Positions 19,601-28,615 of a stretch of 64,000 bases of DNA are shown piece by piece (positions within the stretch are counted from its first letter, which is position 1; every line of letters begins with the position of its first letter). The DNA is from Oxalobacter sp. (GTDB lineage: Bacteria; Pseudomonadota; Gammaproteobacteria; Burkholderiales; Burkholderiaceae_D). The notes beneath the pieces were generated by a model. The model ran no database searches and was not told where the DNA came from. It was given only the letters and a program-made list of their open reading frames with translations. Position numbers and translations under genes: made by a program. The stretch spans positions 52,682 through 116,681 of the forward strand of contig QZKY01000014.1 in assembly GCA_003605115.1 (NCBI GenBank), written 5' to 3'.

Positions 19601-21425
19601 CCAAGCAATATGCCGGTTCGCCCAAATAGCTTTCCAGACGATGGCTCACGGCCAGCGGCAAGGGATCAGAAAGCATGGTTTGCCCATGCAACAGCACGAC
19701 CGTACGACCAGGTAACTCCACCTGACTCCACAAGGTGCGCGCCATATTTTCAACGATGGCCCAACTCGCTGATGCCAGAATCTCGCCGCGCGGGACACCT
19801 TGCGCTTGCAATTTTTGCGCATTCTCGATCAGAAACACGGCGCATGTCGCGTTGATCTCCAGACCGCGCTCAGCCTCAAACGCCAATCTGCTGGCTTCCC
19901 CCGCACCTGGTATGCCAAACAATGCGGACAGCGTGTCCATCAAGCTGCCGGTTCCTGCCGAGCACTTGATATTCATCGCATTACTGAACAGTTCCGCTTC
20001 ACGCATGGCGATGGTGGAAATCTTGGTATCTTCGCCGCCGATATCAACCAGGATGCAAAAGTCTTCATTGAGGTCTGTTACACCCGCCGTTTTCAGGCGC
20101 ACCAGATGCTCGCGTGCCTGATCGATGGAACCGCGTGCGTGCGCGTAGTTTTCTACCAGTACCGCGAGGCGCGAGGTGAGTTGCGGATAAATCCGCGCCA
20201 GCGCTTCTCGCACTTGATAACGGGCGGAACCTGTCACACCGATCGAGCGTACCTGCAAGCTGCTCAAGCCTTGTTCCTGCAAATCGCTGAATACGCGCTT
20301 GACCGTCTCGATGGTGTCTCCCGCATTGCTGTAAGCATCGAGGAAAACGATTTCACCTGCATCGTCCGTCATCACCACTTTCGCCATCGTGGATCCAACG
20401 TCCATACCGATATGCACGGGGCGCGTTGCCAAATCGCGCGGCGCAGGGACTGAAAACACGCCCGTGGGTTCGCGTCGGTAACGCAGGTTGCCTTCCATTG
20501 TCGTCAGCAACGCTGCGAATGAGGGATATTCATTCAGCTTCGGCTCAGGGAAGGCGATGCCTTCGAGCGATCCCCTCTCGTCCACACCTGCATGTTCAGC
20601 CAAATCGTGCAGGGCGTCCAGCATCAAGGTGTTGTCCGGATCGTATTCGATATGCTTGACACCCAACTCACGCAAAAAATCTTCTGCGCAATCGCGCACG
20701 AATTGCCAGTTGAAAAAGCGGCCAACCAGCATTACCGTATTGAACCCTTCTGGCAGCTTGGTGATGACTTTTTGCAGTTCGGATTTAAACGTCGTAGCGA
20801 GTGCCACGGATAATGGAATACCCTGGTTCTTGTCGGAGATGGTCGCAGATGCACCAAACACGCCACAACGATCAACGCGCGTGCCAATTCTGTCGCGCAA
20901 CGCTCGCCCAGCATAACCAAGATAGTCTGCGAGGATGACATCCACGTCATCCCGTTTCATGCCCAGTTTTTGCAACACGCGGTCGATATTCACGCCGGTT
21001 CCCGCGCCACAACGCGGATTCGTCACCAGCAAATCTTCGCGCAAACGCCCCTGGCCATCGACCCCAACCAAAGTAAAGCCGGAAGCGGAAATTTCGACAA
21101 GCGCCAACGCGTCTTCGTTCTTTAGTTTTGCGCGTGTTTTGGCAGCCATCCATAAAGCAGACGCTTGCAGGAAAGTGTGCCCGCCGCCGAGCGCCTGCTT
21201 CACCAAGGATGCGAGTTTGCCGGTAATGATTGCCTGTGCGCCTGCCGCCATGCGTTTGTCCAGGCGATATTCAGCAATCACATCGCGCAAATCGCGATTG
21301 CTGGAGATGACGTGGTTTTCTATCTCATGACCATTGCTATCGCACACGCGCATGCGCAAGTACGCCACACCAGCGTCGATGTACAACCGCTCCCCGGAGG
21401 AAACTACCGCATGCGCCTGAACCAT
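16650..21425 (-). CDS. Giant double acyl-CoA dehydratase activase / DUF2229 protein
   Basis: 1591 residues. Two BadF/BcrA-type ASKHA ATPase modules lie in tandem, about 1-310 and 335-600. The second has the phosphate loop GMDVGST (340-346) and DIGGEDTK; the first has a degenerate one. Each keeps two cysteines that in 2-hydroxyacyl-CoA dehydratase activases ligate a [4Fe-4S] cluster between two subunits: Cys139 (RCGAGTG) and Cys187 in module 1, Cys488 (KCSAGTG) and Cys528 (TCAVF) in module 2. Beyond about 640 come Cys-rich stretches and a DUF2229 region, then a dehydratase-like C-terminus. Its substrate is unknown. It stands alone, without the usual dehydratase genes. Confidence 0.85.
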   Translation of the reverse strand: MVQAHAVVSSGERLYIDAGVAYLRMRVCDSNGHEIENHVISSNRDLRDVIAEYRLDKRMAAGAQAIITGKLASLVKQALGGGHTFLQASALWMAAKTRAKLKNEDALALVEISASGFTLVGVDGQGRLREDLLVTNPRCGAGTGVNIDRVLQKLGMKRDDVDVILADYLGYAGRALRDRIGTRVDRCGVFGASATISDKNQGIPLSVALATTFKSELQKVITKLPEGFNTVMLVGRFFNWQFVRDCAEDFLRELGVKHIEYDPDNTLMLDALHDLAEHAGVDERGSLEGIAFPEPKLNEYPSFAALLTTMEGNLRYRREPTGVFSVPAPRDLATRPVHIGMDVGSTMAKVVMTDDAGEIVFLDAYSNAGDTIETVKRVFSDLQEQGLSSLQVRSIGVTGSARYQVREALARIYPQLTSRLAVLVENYAHARGSIDQAREHLVRLKTAGVTDLNEDFCILVDIGGEDTKISTIAMREAELFSNAMNIKCSAGTGSLMDTLSALFGIPGAGEASRLAFEAERGLEINATCAVFLIENAQKLQAQGVPRGEILASASWAIVENMARTLWSQVELPGRTVVLLHGQTMLSDPLPLAVSHRLESYLGEPAYCLVPTYPGHRACLGLIRTLSVTAPAGAVTVPFSALLDAKFEKVIIKCRGIACEDPSAACNRTGLRCHGSDGNLFAFTLGGCSAVNEMLAKYVARKEHGVAMELTAPPRDTYMEIWSFIDSHHPRTENARRLVIPRGFIVSEWAYFLSRIFERFDIPVHVDNVCDTDLVDAQPYFDVDSCAPHMGAVGQFLRLAQAPHGMILAPQIELLQTDGKSMGRTCTLNQGGFAVAKGVAEAVHQDARFHLFHIDLSKQNAENLADQLQEQFAPVFAAYGMAPSRRELVAALAGALNDHRALRVKTAELAGDMIEQANAAGQKVALVVGREYLLNPGIYDSHVRRLLRDKAMVAIPSYVLDVELNEDFAHIYWRNPHLITTILAAVADRSLHQRIRQPRLAALFEELEASTELLPVVQVSTFCCGPDSVTLPLGAELMKQRPFLLIQSDAVIKELAHLENRVNTYVNQLNMGLHAKLKPENEEAFDVKALDDLESNEGIDPARDVIYFPTLSDSRPLSSIMRGAGFACVDLYRSDRDLQGLIKSGRRSVGDAVCAPLAAVYADLERAKADFARRRAQNDPVVAGKTRLLFFDNAGTGPCRQGQYVHVHKLMAHKDMQRESQECKGEGVFRFLIARERDGYNIGLEEWTLLRMYQATIVQGALHDLLFTASMVCRDAEEYGRFLVDYAALKEELLAAYEKFSGPGSVARMLCKVFGTPAKYWAYRLDGRDLVEPFRKFAARWPQRKPEGKPLDILATGEVYMRVAQAEAIFTSLLSMLGFGRFKMHVAPVWSYLDYLVEQADAEIRTTPQADLKAAKNRRKRITRLRWVLRNLIAKPVYDAAGLTMPTSANEHMITAQEVLPTLRPFGELAPYLGEVIGSLRQGANLILNVAPTSCMVSTMSQVFTPRLRQVGCGDGHVQQLFSADGEVNDELLSLALLKSMGPEGLARRGASEGKETKIFKTQSGVSSLAGFGFVFAEAAEWSWMLPALTQF

Positions 21426-21663
21426 TCACACCCCTAATTGGCTGTCTCGGATTCCCGCAGACAGCGGCCCGAAAATGTTGTAAGTGTTATCAAAAAATAA
21501 ACGCTGAATAATCGATGAGTCTAGCCAAGCCATTGGAAATGTCAACCCTAAAAACCAGTCAGGTTTTATTCTTAATGACGCGCTGAATCGTCATGGTGTG
21601 ATGCCGAACTTGCTATACTGATGAAACTACATTTTTCATCGATTTTTACTCCACTGAGGGCAC

Positions 21664-21993
21664 ATGCTGGTTATTTTCAAATGTAAAGCCGCTGGCAACA
21701 TCATCATGTACGAGGAAAACGCAAAACCCATCCTCGACTTGCTGGGTAAAGAAGTCAAACAAGGCATCATCCTGGCTGCAGAAACAGGTAACGCCATCGT
21801 CAAGCTGGAAGAAGAGATAGCGCGTCGATCGGTCATCGAAGAACAGGAAAAAGCCGAGCGTGAAGCGTCGCTCGGCGACAACCCGAAACGCGAAATTGTT
21901 GAGCCTGTGAGTTTCGCTGCGCGCGTCTATCCTCTCATGGATATGCTTAAGCGAGCACAGAAAAAGAATAAGGACATCGTCTGGGGGGTGTGA
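21664..21993 (+). CDS. DUF1840 protein
   Basis: 109 residues. [20 protein letters not shown] and the C-terminal [14 protein letters not shown] match DUF1840, a small betaproteobacterial family of unknown function. Charged residues dominate the middle ([20 protein letters not shown]), probably a helix. A TATACT -10-like box lies about 50 bases upstream (near 21616). It lies upstream of pth on the same strand. Confidence 0.85.
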   Translation: MLVIFKCKAAGNIIMYEENAKPILDLLGKEVKQGIILAAETGNAIVKLEEEIARRSVIEEQEKAEREASLGDNPKREIVEPVSFAARVYPLMDMLKRAQKKNKDIVWGV

Positions 21994-22045
21994 AAGCGTT
22001 GTTTTAATCATTTTGCTTAACTTTTACGGTCTCAGATTTTCAATC

Positions 22046-22633
22046 ATGTCCATTCGCCTCATCGTCGGCCTCGGCAATCCCGGCGCTGAATACGAACAAA
22101 CCCGCCACAATGCCGGATTCTGGCTGGTGGATAATCTCGCCAGCACCCTGCCCAATTGTCGTTTGCAACGTGAGTCGCGTTTCCAGGCACTCGCTGCCAA
22201 AGCGCGCCTCGGCGGGCATGACGTATGGCTGTTACAGCCGCAAACCTTCATGAATTTGTCCGGCAAGGCTGTTGGCGCAATTGCCAACTTTTTCAAGATC
22301 ACCCCGCAAGAAGTGCTCGTGGTGCATGACGAACTTGATCTGCCGCCTGGCAGCGCCAAGCTCAAGAAAGGCGGCTCTACCGGCGGACACAACGGCTTGA
22401 GAGACATCGCATCCGCCCTCGGCACGCAGGACTTCTGGCGACTGCGCCTCGGCATCGGTCACCCGCGTGAATTAGGATTGAAGTCCCAAGTGATCGACTT
22501 TGTCCTCCACCGCCCGCGCGCGGAAGAACAAAAATTGATTGAAGACGCCATCGCCCAAAGCCTGTCGATCATCCCGCTGCTCTGCGAAGGGAAATTTGAT
22601 CTGGCGATGAAGGAATTGCATACGGCGAAATGA
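22046..22633 (+). CDS. pth: Peptidyl-tRNA hydrolase
   Basis: 195 residues. [20 protein letters not shown] has the catalytic His and Asn, and [13 protein letters not shown] and [11 protein letters not shown] complete the active site. It releases peptides from prematurely dropped peptidyl-tRNA. The start at 22046 ([10 protein letters not shown]) is preferred to the in-frame start at 22013 because the family begins close to this motif. In many betaproteobacteria pth sits next to rplY and prs, which here lie downstream in opposite orientation. Confidence 0.96.
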   Translation: MSIRLIVGLGNPGAEYEQTRHNAGFWLVDNLASTLPNCRLQRESRFQALAAKARLGGHDVWLLQPQTFMNLSGKAVGAIANFFKITPQEVLVVHDELDLPPGSAKLKKGGSTGGHNGLRDIASALGTQDFWRLRLGIGHPRELGLKSQVIDFVLHRPRAEEQKLIEDAIAQSLSIIPLLCEGKFDLAMKELHTAK

Positions 22634-22653
22634 AAAATGGGTCAGCGAAAACC

Positions 22654-22717
22654 AGGGAAAAATGGGGTCAGAGTAATTTAAGCTTCGCTTAAAAAAACTC
22701 TGACCCCATTTTTCCCT
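22654..22717. repeat. GGGGTCAG palindromic element, copy C
   Basis: The cleanest copy. Arms of 21 bp are perfectly complementary (22654-22674 and 22697-22717, outermost agggaaaaatgggg). The tip is a perfect stem tttaagc/gcttaaa with a ttc loop. A degenerate half copy (aaaaatgggtcagcg, 22633-22647) precedes it. It lies between convergent pth and the DUF5063 gene. Confidence 0.95.
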
Positions 22718-22741
22718 GCCAACTCCATTTTTTGCGCGCCA

Positions 22742-23248
22742 TCATCCCGAAACGTCGTCAGCCCCTTTCGGCTCGAATAAATGCAAGGCATGCATCGCGC
22801 TTACGGCATGTGCGCCCCAATGTGCAGCAAAACGGTGTCGCCACTCAAAAACCGCCGCCTCGATGTGTCCTTGCTCGTAATGCCATAGCCCCACCACAAG
22901 ATCGGCATAGATATCCTGAATATCTTCCAGCAAATCGGCGCATATGGGAATTGCCTCGCCTTCCATTTTGGATGGCGTCAAAATTTCCCAGTAATACTGA
23001 AACGGCATGACCTTGAAATTTTCCGTTAGCGCCTGACGATGCTCCGGTACGATGCCGGGGGCTTCGGGCAAGGACGTCCGCGATTCCTCTTGCGGCAACA
23101 TCCACGCTGTCGCGTACAAAATCGACAGCATGGACAAGGCCTCTAACTGAAACGTCTGCGGGTCTTTGCTGTCGTGCGAGACCTGACACCAAACGGCGAA
23201 TTCTTTTGCGCGGTCGGCGAAATAAATAACTTCTGGTGGGGTAGACAT
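22742..23248 (-). CDS. DUF5063 protein
   Basis: 168 residues, mostly helical. VIYFADRAKEFAVWCQVSH, ALSMLSILYATAW, YWEILTPSKMEGEAIPICADLLEDI split across two blocks, and WRHRFAAHWGAHAVSAMHAL match the DUF5063 family of unknown function. There is no signal peptide. It is flanked on both sides by palindromic elements (22654-22717 and 23307-23370), so it forms a small repeat-bounded unit between pth and rplY. Confidence 0.8.
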   Translation of the reverse strand: MSTPPEVIYFADRAKEFAVWCQVSHDSKDPQTFQLEALSMLSILYATAWMLPQEESRTSLPEAPGIVPEHRQALTENFKVMPFQYYWEILTPSKMEGEAIPICADLLEDIQDIYADLVVGLWHYEQGHIEAAVFEWRHRFAAHWGAHAVSAMHALHLFEPKGADDVSG

Positions 23249-23306
23249 AGACGAATGGTTTGTTGGGGTTTGGATATTTTATAACGAACGATTCGATCAT
23301 CTTATC

Positions 23307-23370
23307 GGAAAAATTCGGGGTCAGAGTAATTTTTGCTGCGCAAAAATAAACTGCTGACCCCGGTTTTTCC
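23307..23370. repeat. GGGGTCAG palindromic element, copy D
   Basis: Arms ggaaaaattcggggtcag and ctgaccccggtttttcc. The tip is a perfect stem atttttgc/gcaaaaat around tgc. It lies between the rplY terminator and the DUF5063 start. Confidence 0.93.
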
Positions 23371-23412
23371 TCGCGCTCCGTTGTTACTTCTGTCCGTGGT
23401 TTTCTACCCACA

Positions 23413-23440
23413 AAAAAACCGCCCTGTCGGGCGGTTTTTT
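23413..23440. terminator. Bidirectional intrinsic terminator after rplY
   Basis: aaaaaaccgccc-tgtc-gggcggtttttt: GC stem with A- and T-tracts on both sides. It follows the rplY stop (23465) by 25 bases. Confidence 0.95.
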
Positions 23441-23464
23441 GCGAGGCGCGTTACCTTGCGTTTT

Positions 23465-24019
23465 TTACTTCGCTACGGTTGCAATCGCCACGGCCAACTT
23501 CGGATTGTCGCTCGCAACCACACCGTCTGGCATCTTCACGTCGGAAAGATGGATGGTTTGACCCGGGCTCAATGCAGCCAGATCGACCGTGATGTATTCC
23601 GGCAAATCTTTCGGCAAACAATTGATGTTAACGGTATTGATGGCGTGGCTGATGTTGGAACCGCCCACCTTGGAGGCTGGGCAAATGTCGGCGTTGATAA
23701 AATGCAGCGGAACGCGAATCGAGATTTTTTGATCCGGCACGACGCGCTGGAAATCGATATGCATCACGATCGGTTTGAACGCGTGCATCTGAAAATCGCG
23801 CAAAACAACCGGTTCGCTAACGCCATCGATTTCAAGATCCAGAATCGAGGAGTGGAAAACTTCGCGGTTGATGGCGTGATACAGCGGATTGTGATCCAGC
23901 TTGATGTTGGCAGCAGGTTTCCCGCCGCCGTAAACGATGCCTGGGGTGGTGTTCGCATTGCGCAGGCGGCGGCTCGCTCCGGTCCCCTGTTCTGTGCGGT
24001 TGAATGCAATAACTTTCAT
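23465..24019 (-). CDS. rplY: 50S ribosomal protein L25 (Ctc type)
   Basis: 184 residues, the long form with an N-terminal 5S-rRNA-binding L25 domain (residues 1-95; [20 protein letters not shown]) and a C-terminal TL5-like beta domain. The start at 24019 follows a clear AGGAG site; a longer frame to 24148 is rejected. It lies 88 bases downstream of prs, probably in the same transcript, and ends in a strong terminator. Confidence 0.95.
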   Translation of the reverse strand: MKVIAFNRTEQGTGASRRLRNANTTPGIVYGGGKPAANIKLDHNPLYHAINREVFHSSILDLEIDGVSEPVVLRDFQMHAFKPIVMHIDFQRVVPDQKISIRVPLHFINADICPASKVGGSNISHAINTVNINCLPKDLPEYITVDLAALSPGQTIHLSDVKMPDGVVASDNPKLAVAIATVAK

Positions 24020-24107
24020 GTTGTGACTCCTGTTTTGCAAGTTGCCTTGCGGTTGTGAATTCCCCGCGACCAGGGATTCGAAAATGAACGCAGCAATCGC
24101 TGCGTCC

Positions 24108-25091
24108 TCAAACTTGTCGTTCTGCCCCGCCTTCGTCCGACTCTGCAAACAGCGACATGACGGAATCGCCAGTGCTGATGCGCTTCATCGTTTCTGCAAG
24201 CAGCGGTGCGCACGTCAATTGACGGATCTTGGCGCACGCTTTGGCTTTTTCTGTCAGTGGGATCGTATCGGTAACCACCAGTTCATCGAGCGGCGAATGG
24301 GTAATGCGCTCGATTGCCGGACCCGACAGCACCGCGTGCGTGCAATAAGCGAGCACTTTCAAGGCACCGCATTCTTTTAGTACCGCAGCGGCCGTCGTCA
24401 GCGTGCCAGCGGTATCGACCATGTCATCCATGATCACGCAGTTGCGGCCTTTCACTTCACCGATGACGTTCATCACTTCGGAAACGTTGGCTTTCGGACG
24501 GCGCTTGTCGATGATGGCGAGATCGCAACCCAGCCATTTCGCCAAGGCACGCGCGCGCACCACGCCACCCACGTCTGGCGAGACCACCAGCACATTGTCC
24601 GGGTGTTTCTTTTGCAAATCGCGCAACAACACTGGCGATGCGTAAATGTTATCGACGGGGATATCGAAAAAGCCTTGAATCTGATCGGCGTGGACATCCA
24701 TGATCAACACACGCTCAACGCCAACGTCTTCGAGCATGTTCGCCACCACACGCGCGGAAATCGCCACACGTGCCGAACGCGGACGACGATCCTGACGGGC
24801 ATAACCAAAATACGGGATGACGGCACTGATGCGGCCAGCCGATGCGCGCTTGAGTGCGTCCACCATCAGCATGAGCTCCATCAAGTTATCGTTGGTTGGT
24901 GCACAGGTGGACTGCACCACAAAGACGTCGCTGCCCCGCACGTTTTCATTGATTTCAACCGTGATTTCGCCATCGGAAAACTTGCTGACTCTGGCACGTC
25001 CCAGCGGAATACCAAGGTTTTGCGCAATTTTTTCTGCGAGCTCGGGATTAGCATTCCCGGTGAAAACCATCATGTCTTTGTCGGCGGCCAT
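24108..25091 (-). CDS. prs: Ribose-phosphate pyrophosphokinase
   Basis: 327 residues. [49 protein letters not shown] (catalytic flexible loop), [12 protein letters not shown] and the PRPP loop [18 protein letters not shown] mark a class I PRPP synthase. It makes phosphoribosyl pyrophosphate from ribose-5-phosphate and ATP for nucleotide, His and Trp synthesis. A second start at MMVFTG, 6 residues in, is possible. It lies between tRNA-Gln and rplY on the same strand. Confidence 0.96.
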   Translation of the reverse strand: MAADKDMMVFTGNANPELAEKIAQNLGIPLGRARVSKFSDGEITVEINENVRGSDVFVVQSTCAPTNDNLMELMLMVDALKRASAGRISAVIPYFGYARQDRRPRSARVAISARVVANMLEDVGVERVLIMDVHADQIQGFFDIPVDNIYASPVLLRDLQKKHPDNVLVVSPDVGGVVRARALAKWLGCDLAIIDKRRPKANVSEVMNVIGEVKGRNCVIMDDMVDTAGTLTTAAAVLKECGALKVLAYCTHAVLSGPAIERITHSPLDELVVTDTIPLTEKAKACAKIRQLTCAPLLAETMKRISTGDSVMSLFAESDEGGAERQV

Positions 25092-25214
25092 GGGAATAAT
25101 GAGAGGTTAGTCAGCAATGATGCGGGATATTTCAAGCCTGCTGCCCATGTACATCCTTTGGCTGCAACGGCATGTTAATCCGTGTGTGAGTACGAAATAG
25201 ATACCAATGTCATG

Positions 25215-25291
25215 TGGCAGGGGAAGAAGGATTCGAACCTTCGCATGCTGGAATCAAAATCCAGTGCCTTAACCAGCTTGGCGATTCCCCT
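25215..25291 (-). tRNA. tRNA-Gln (anticodon TTG)
   Basis: 77 bases including an encoded CCA. On the minus strand the acceptor pairs AGGGGAA with TTCCCCT; the D-arm, a CTGGA/TCCAG anticodon stem with loop TTTTGAT (anticodon TTG), and a GGTTCGAATCC T-arm are all clear. It lies between ispE (upstream, 23-base gap) and prs, a common betaproteobacterial order. Confidence 0.97.
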
Positions 25292-25314
25292 ACTTCATTC
25301 AAATCGCGCGCAAC

Positions 25315-26202
25315 CTATGTTGTGAGCAAGGCGTGCATGGGATGGCGCGCCAGTGCGCGTGCTTTCCAGGCTTTCCAGTGCTGCGGCACGTTCCGGAGGG
25401 CTTTTTCAGCCGATTGCTCGTCGGGAAACGCACAGAATACGCAGGCGCCTGAGCCGGTCATCCTCGCTTCGCCATACTGCGCCAGCCATTTCAGCGCGGC
25501 TGCTATGGGTTCGAAGTGCCTTGCGACAACAGGTTGCAAATCATTCCTTCCAAAGCATCCAGATGCGGCAATGCCCTCGGAAAAGTCCGTAATTCTGACG
25601 GGTTTCGTATTCCTTGTCAAATCCGGCGCCCTGAAAGCGGCACTGGTCGAAACGACCACACCGGGCTCGATGACGACATACCAACAGTCTGGGGTTTCAA
25701 CCGGCGTGAGCACTTCGCCTATCCCTTCGGCAAAGGCGTTTTGTCCAAAAATAAAGACGGGTACATCCGCTCCCAACTGCAAGCCCAAGGCCATCAATTC
25801 TGCGCGTGAAAATCCCGCGTCCCAAAGTCGGTTCAAGGCGATCAGGGTGGTCGCCGCGTCCGATGATCCGCCCCCCAACCCACCGCCCATCGGAAGACGC
25901 TTTTCGATGGCGATATCCACCCCGCACACTTTGGTACCCTCGCGCTCATTCGCCGCCGCGCGCAACAGCATGGCCGCGCGCACCGTCAAATCCTCATCCG
26001 GCGCAACCCCCGGTACATCTGTCGTACGCAGAATTTTCCCGTCGTCCCGCAAAGCAAAATGCAGCATGTCGCCATACTCGATGAGCTGAAACACGGTTTG
26101 CAACATGTGATAGCCATCTGCCCGACGCCCCACGATATGCAAAAAAAGGTTGAGCTTGGCGGGCGCAGGACAATTGCGTAATTCGACCACGGAAAGACTC
26201 AT
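25315..26202 (-). CDS. ispE: 4-diphosphocytidyl-2-C-methyl-D-erythritol kinase
   Basis: 295 residues. GHMP kinase: CPAPAKLNLFLHIVGRRADG, the ATP loop PMGGGLGGGSSDAATTL, and C-terminal ARMTGSGACVF. It phosphorylates CDP-methylerythritol in the MEP isoprenoid pathway. The start at 26202 overlaps the lolB stop as ATGA; a start five codons earlier (26217) is possible. Part of the TPR-lolB-ispE run. Confidence 0.95.
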   Translation of the reverse strand: MSLSVVELRNCPAPAKLNLFLHIVGRRADGYHMLQTVFQLIEYGDMLHFALRDDGKILRTTDVPGVAPDEDLTVRAAMLLRAAANEREGTKVCGVDIAIEKRLPMGGGLGGGSSDAATTLIALNRLWDAGFSRAELMALGLQLGADVPVFIFGQNAFAEGIGEVLTPVETPDCWYVVIEPGVVVSTSAAFRAPDLTRNTKPVRITDFSEGIAASGCFGRNDLQPVVARHFEPIAAALKWLAQYGEARMTGSGACVFCAFPDEQSAEKALRNVPQHWKAWKARALARHPMHALLTT

Positions 26203-26819
26203 GGATGCGGCATCCATTCGTCGATGACCAGACGCACGGAAAGCACGATTCTTTCGTTTGCAATGTGCTGCACGTCGATCCGCTTGGGTCTTCTTCGGCC
26301 ACGATCATCTTCTTCCCACACCGGATAAGTAATGCGCCATCCATCTGAGGTGGTCAACTCCCGACTTTCGGGCGTTACGATGACGCGTCGGCCGCGTGCA
26401 TCACGCATGCATGCCTGAATCCAGTCGCGCAACCCGGATACCGGTAATGGCCAGCCGAGCGATTCCAGCACCAGCGCATCCACATCTTCTGCGGTGTGTG
26501 ATTCCTTTTCGGAATCGATCAAGGTTGCCGATTCTGGCGTCACATCAATCGTCGCCAACGTCTGTCCCATCGGCGATATCAATACAATGCGCATGTGGCT
26601 ATTGTTTTGTCCCCAACGAAAATTGCCATGCGCCGATTCTTCTTTGTCGTCCTTCCTGTACTGCACGGAAAAGCGTCCGACCAGCGCGATCCGCGCATGA
26701 CAGGTTCGCGCTGCACGGCTTGTCGTCGCTTCACGACGCGCCGGAGCGAGATCCGCGCATCCAGCCAGCGCCAACACCGCCAGCAAGGTACACAAAAAAT
26801 AAAGGCGGCGAGCGATCAT
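26199..26819 (-). CDS. lolB: Outer-membrane lipoprotein receptor LolB
   Basis: 206 residues. A lipoprotein signal peptide ends in LALAGC, so Cys21 would be lipidated. The mature part has GRFSVQYRKDDKEESAHGNF, RIVLISPMGQTLATI and the hydrophobic L-pocket strands of LolB. It accepts lipoproteins from LolA and inserts them into the outer membrane. Its ATG overlaps the stop of the TPR gene and its stop overlaps ispE, so the three genes are translationally coupled. Confidence 0.92.
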   Translation of the reverse strand: MIARRLYFLCTLLAVLALAGCADLAPARREATTSRAARTCHARIALVGRFSVQYRKDDKEESAHGNFRWGQNNSHMRIVLISPMGQTLATIDVTPESATLIDSEKESHTAEDVDALVLESLGWPLPVSGLRDWIQACMRDARGRRVIVTPESRELTTSDGWRITYPVWEEDDRGRRRPKRIDVQHIANERIVLSVRLVIDEWMPHP

Positions 26820-28615
26820 CAGAGTTTGACTTTTAATCGCTTGAGCGTGTTTTTCAGGGTGTCGTTTTTGGGCTCTTTCCCTGCCGCTTCACGCCAAAAC
26901 TTCATTGCTTCCGTTTTTCTCCCCGTCACCCACAACAGTTCGCCAAGGTGCACAGCAATCTCTGCTTCTGCGCGCTTCTGATAAGCACGTCTCAACCATT
27001 TTTCCGCCTCTTTCATGTTTTTGAGTCGGAAATGCACCCAGCCCATGCTGTCCATGATGTGCGCGTCATCGGGAGACAACTTATTGGCCTTTTCAATGAG
27101 CTCGCGCGCTTCCTTCAGGCGTATGTTGCGATCAGCGAGCGAGTACCCCAGTGCGTTGTATGCCAGTTGGTTGCCAGGCTCGATGGTCATGATCTTGCGC
27201 AGCGACTCTTCCATCACTGCCAGCTTGTCGAGTTTTTCTGCTGCCATCGCATAGTCGTACAGCAGGCTGGTGTTTTTCGGGAAACGCTTCAAGGCCGCTG
27301 CCAGCAAGGTGGCGGCTTCTTCTGTGTTTTCTGCCTCGCGCAAAAGATGGGATTCCGCAAGAATAAGCTGTACCTTCTCCTCATCTTCGTGCGCATCAGC
27401 GTTTCTCAGCTTGGCTCGCGCTTCAGGAAGCTGCCCCTGCTTGGCGAGTATCTGCGCCATCCGGATTTGCGCCGTGAGATACACGGCGTTGCGTCCTGGC
27501 CGCGATTCAATTTGTGACAACCATTTGATGGCATCGTTGGTGTCGCCGCGCTCATCCGCCAACTGTCCCAGCAAGAGGATAATGCGCGCCGGATCGTGTT
27601 CATTGTCGGGCTGATTATCCAGCGCTTCGAGATACTGGGTCAGGTAGCGCTCGGCACTCTGGGGGTCTTTCGCCTGAGCGGACAAAACCCCCAACGAGTA
27701 CAGCGTGGTGGTGTCTTGCGGCTGCAACTGGAGCAAGGCTTCAAATGCCTTGCGGGCTTCGTCGTATTTTTTTTGTGTGATCAACATGCGCGCATAAGCC
27801 AGCCGCACCTCCCGTGACTCCGGATATTCCGCGATGAATGCCTCCAGCGATTGCATTGCTTTTTCAAGGTTATCGTAAGTCTGCGCGCGCGTGAGTGCTG
27901 CCATTTCAAAATCCGGCTTGATGGCCAGGGATTTTGTCGCTTCTTCCTGCGCTCGCGCACGATCGCCCTTCGCCAGCGCCCCTTGCGCCAGCGCCACATG
28001 TGCTTCGGCGGTATTCAGGTAGGGCGTCACCAATTCTTCCAGTAGCTGGAATGCCGCCACCTTGTCCTTGGTGCCTGCCAACAAACGCTGAATCTGGAAC
28101 ATCAAGACGCTACGCACTTTTGGCGTGGCTTCCTTCAAACGTTGTTCCAGTATGGGTTTGGCTTCTTTCAGATTATCGCTAATGAGGACGAAGCCAAGAT
28201 AGTACTTGGTCGCCTCCTCGGATTGCGGCGACATTTCATGCCACAGTTTCACGGCCGCCATGGCTGCATCGGGCTGCTTGGCGCCAATCGCCATTTCTGC
28301 CGCACGCCGCGCTAGGCGGGGATCGCGGGTATGCAAAGCGAGCTTCATCGTCACTTCATAAGCGGTTTCCCACTGTCCGCGCTGATAGGCAAGATCCGCT
28401 GCAAGCAGGCGGTACAAAATTTCTCTGCTCAGCGGCACGTTTGGCAAAGTGTCGCCTTTGTCCGTCACGGTTGTGCTCACAGGTGTCGGACTCCCGTTTT
28501 GCGCTTTTACCGGCTCTTCCATGGGCGCCCGCAGCATGGACAAAGGGGTGCAGGAAACGCCTGTCAACAAAATGACCGACAACGGCACTATCAAGAATGA
28601 AGGTTTCAATCGCAT
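26819..28615 (-). CDS. TPR-repeat lipoprotein
   Basis: 598 residues. The N-terminus is a likely lipoprotein signal (LTGVSC, Cys22). From about residue 65 to the end the protein is a chain of tetratricopeptide repeats, for example YDEARKAFEALLQLQPQD and NQLAYNALGYSLADRN with MDSMGWVHFRLKNMKEAEKW. It is the conserved TPR protein encoded before lolB in betaproteobacteria. It probably acts as an envelope scaffold, but its partners are unknown. Its stop overlaps the lolB start. Confidence 0.88.
   Translation of the reverse strand: MRLKPSFLIVPLSVILLTGVSCTPLSMLRAPMEEPVKAQNGSPTPVSTTVTDKGDTLPNVPLSREILYRLLAADLAYQRGQWETAYEVTMKLALHTRDPRLARRAAEMAIGAKQPDAAMAAVKLWHEMSPQSEEATKYYLGFVLISDNLKEAKPILEQRLKEATPKVRSVLMFQIQRLLAGTKDKVAAFQLLEELVTPYLNTAEAHVALAQGALAKGDRARAQEEATKSLAIKPDFEMAALTRAQTYDNLEKAMQSLEAFIAEYPESREVRLAYARMLITQKKYDEARKAFEALLQLQPQDTTTLYSLGVLSAQAKDPQSAERYLTQYLEALDNQPDNEHDPARIILLLGQLADERGDTNDAIKWLSQIESRPGRNAVYLTAQIRMAQILAKQGQLPEARAKLRNADAHEDEEKVQLILAESHLLREAENTEEAATLLAAALKRFPKNTSLLYDYAMAAEKLDKLAVMEESLRKIMTIEPGNQLAYNALGYSLADRNIRLKEARELIEKANKLSPDDAHIMDSMGWVHFRLKNMKEAEKWLRRAYQKRAEAEIAVHLGELLWVTGRKTEAMKFWREAAGKEPKNDTLKNTLKRLKVKL

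Noticed and set aside
24020..24148. N-terminal extension of rplY
   Set aside because: It overlaps the 3' end of prs and lacks a ribosome site, while the 24019 ATG has AGGAG at good spacing.
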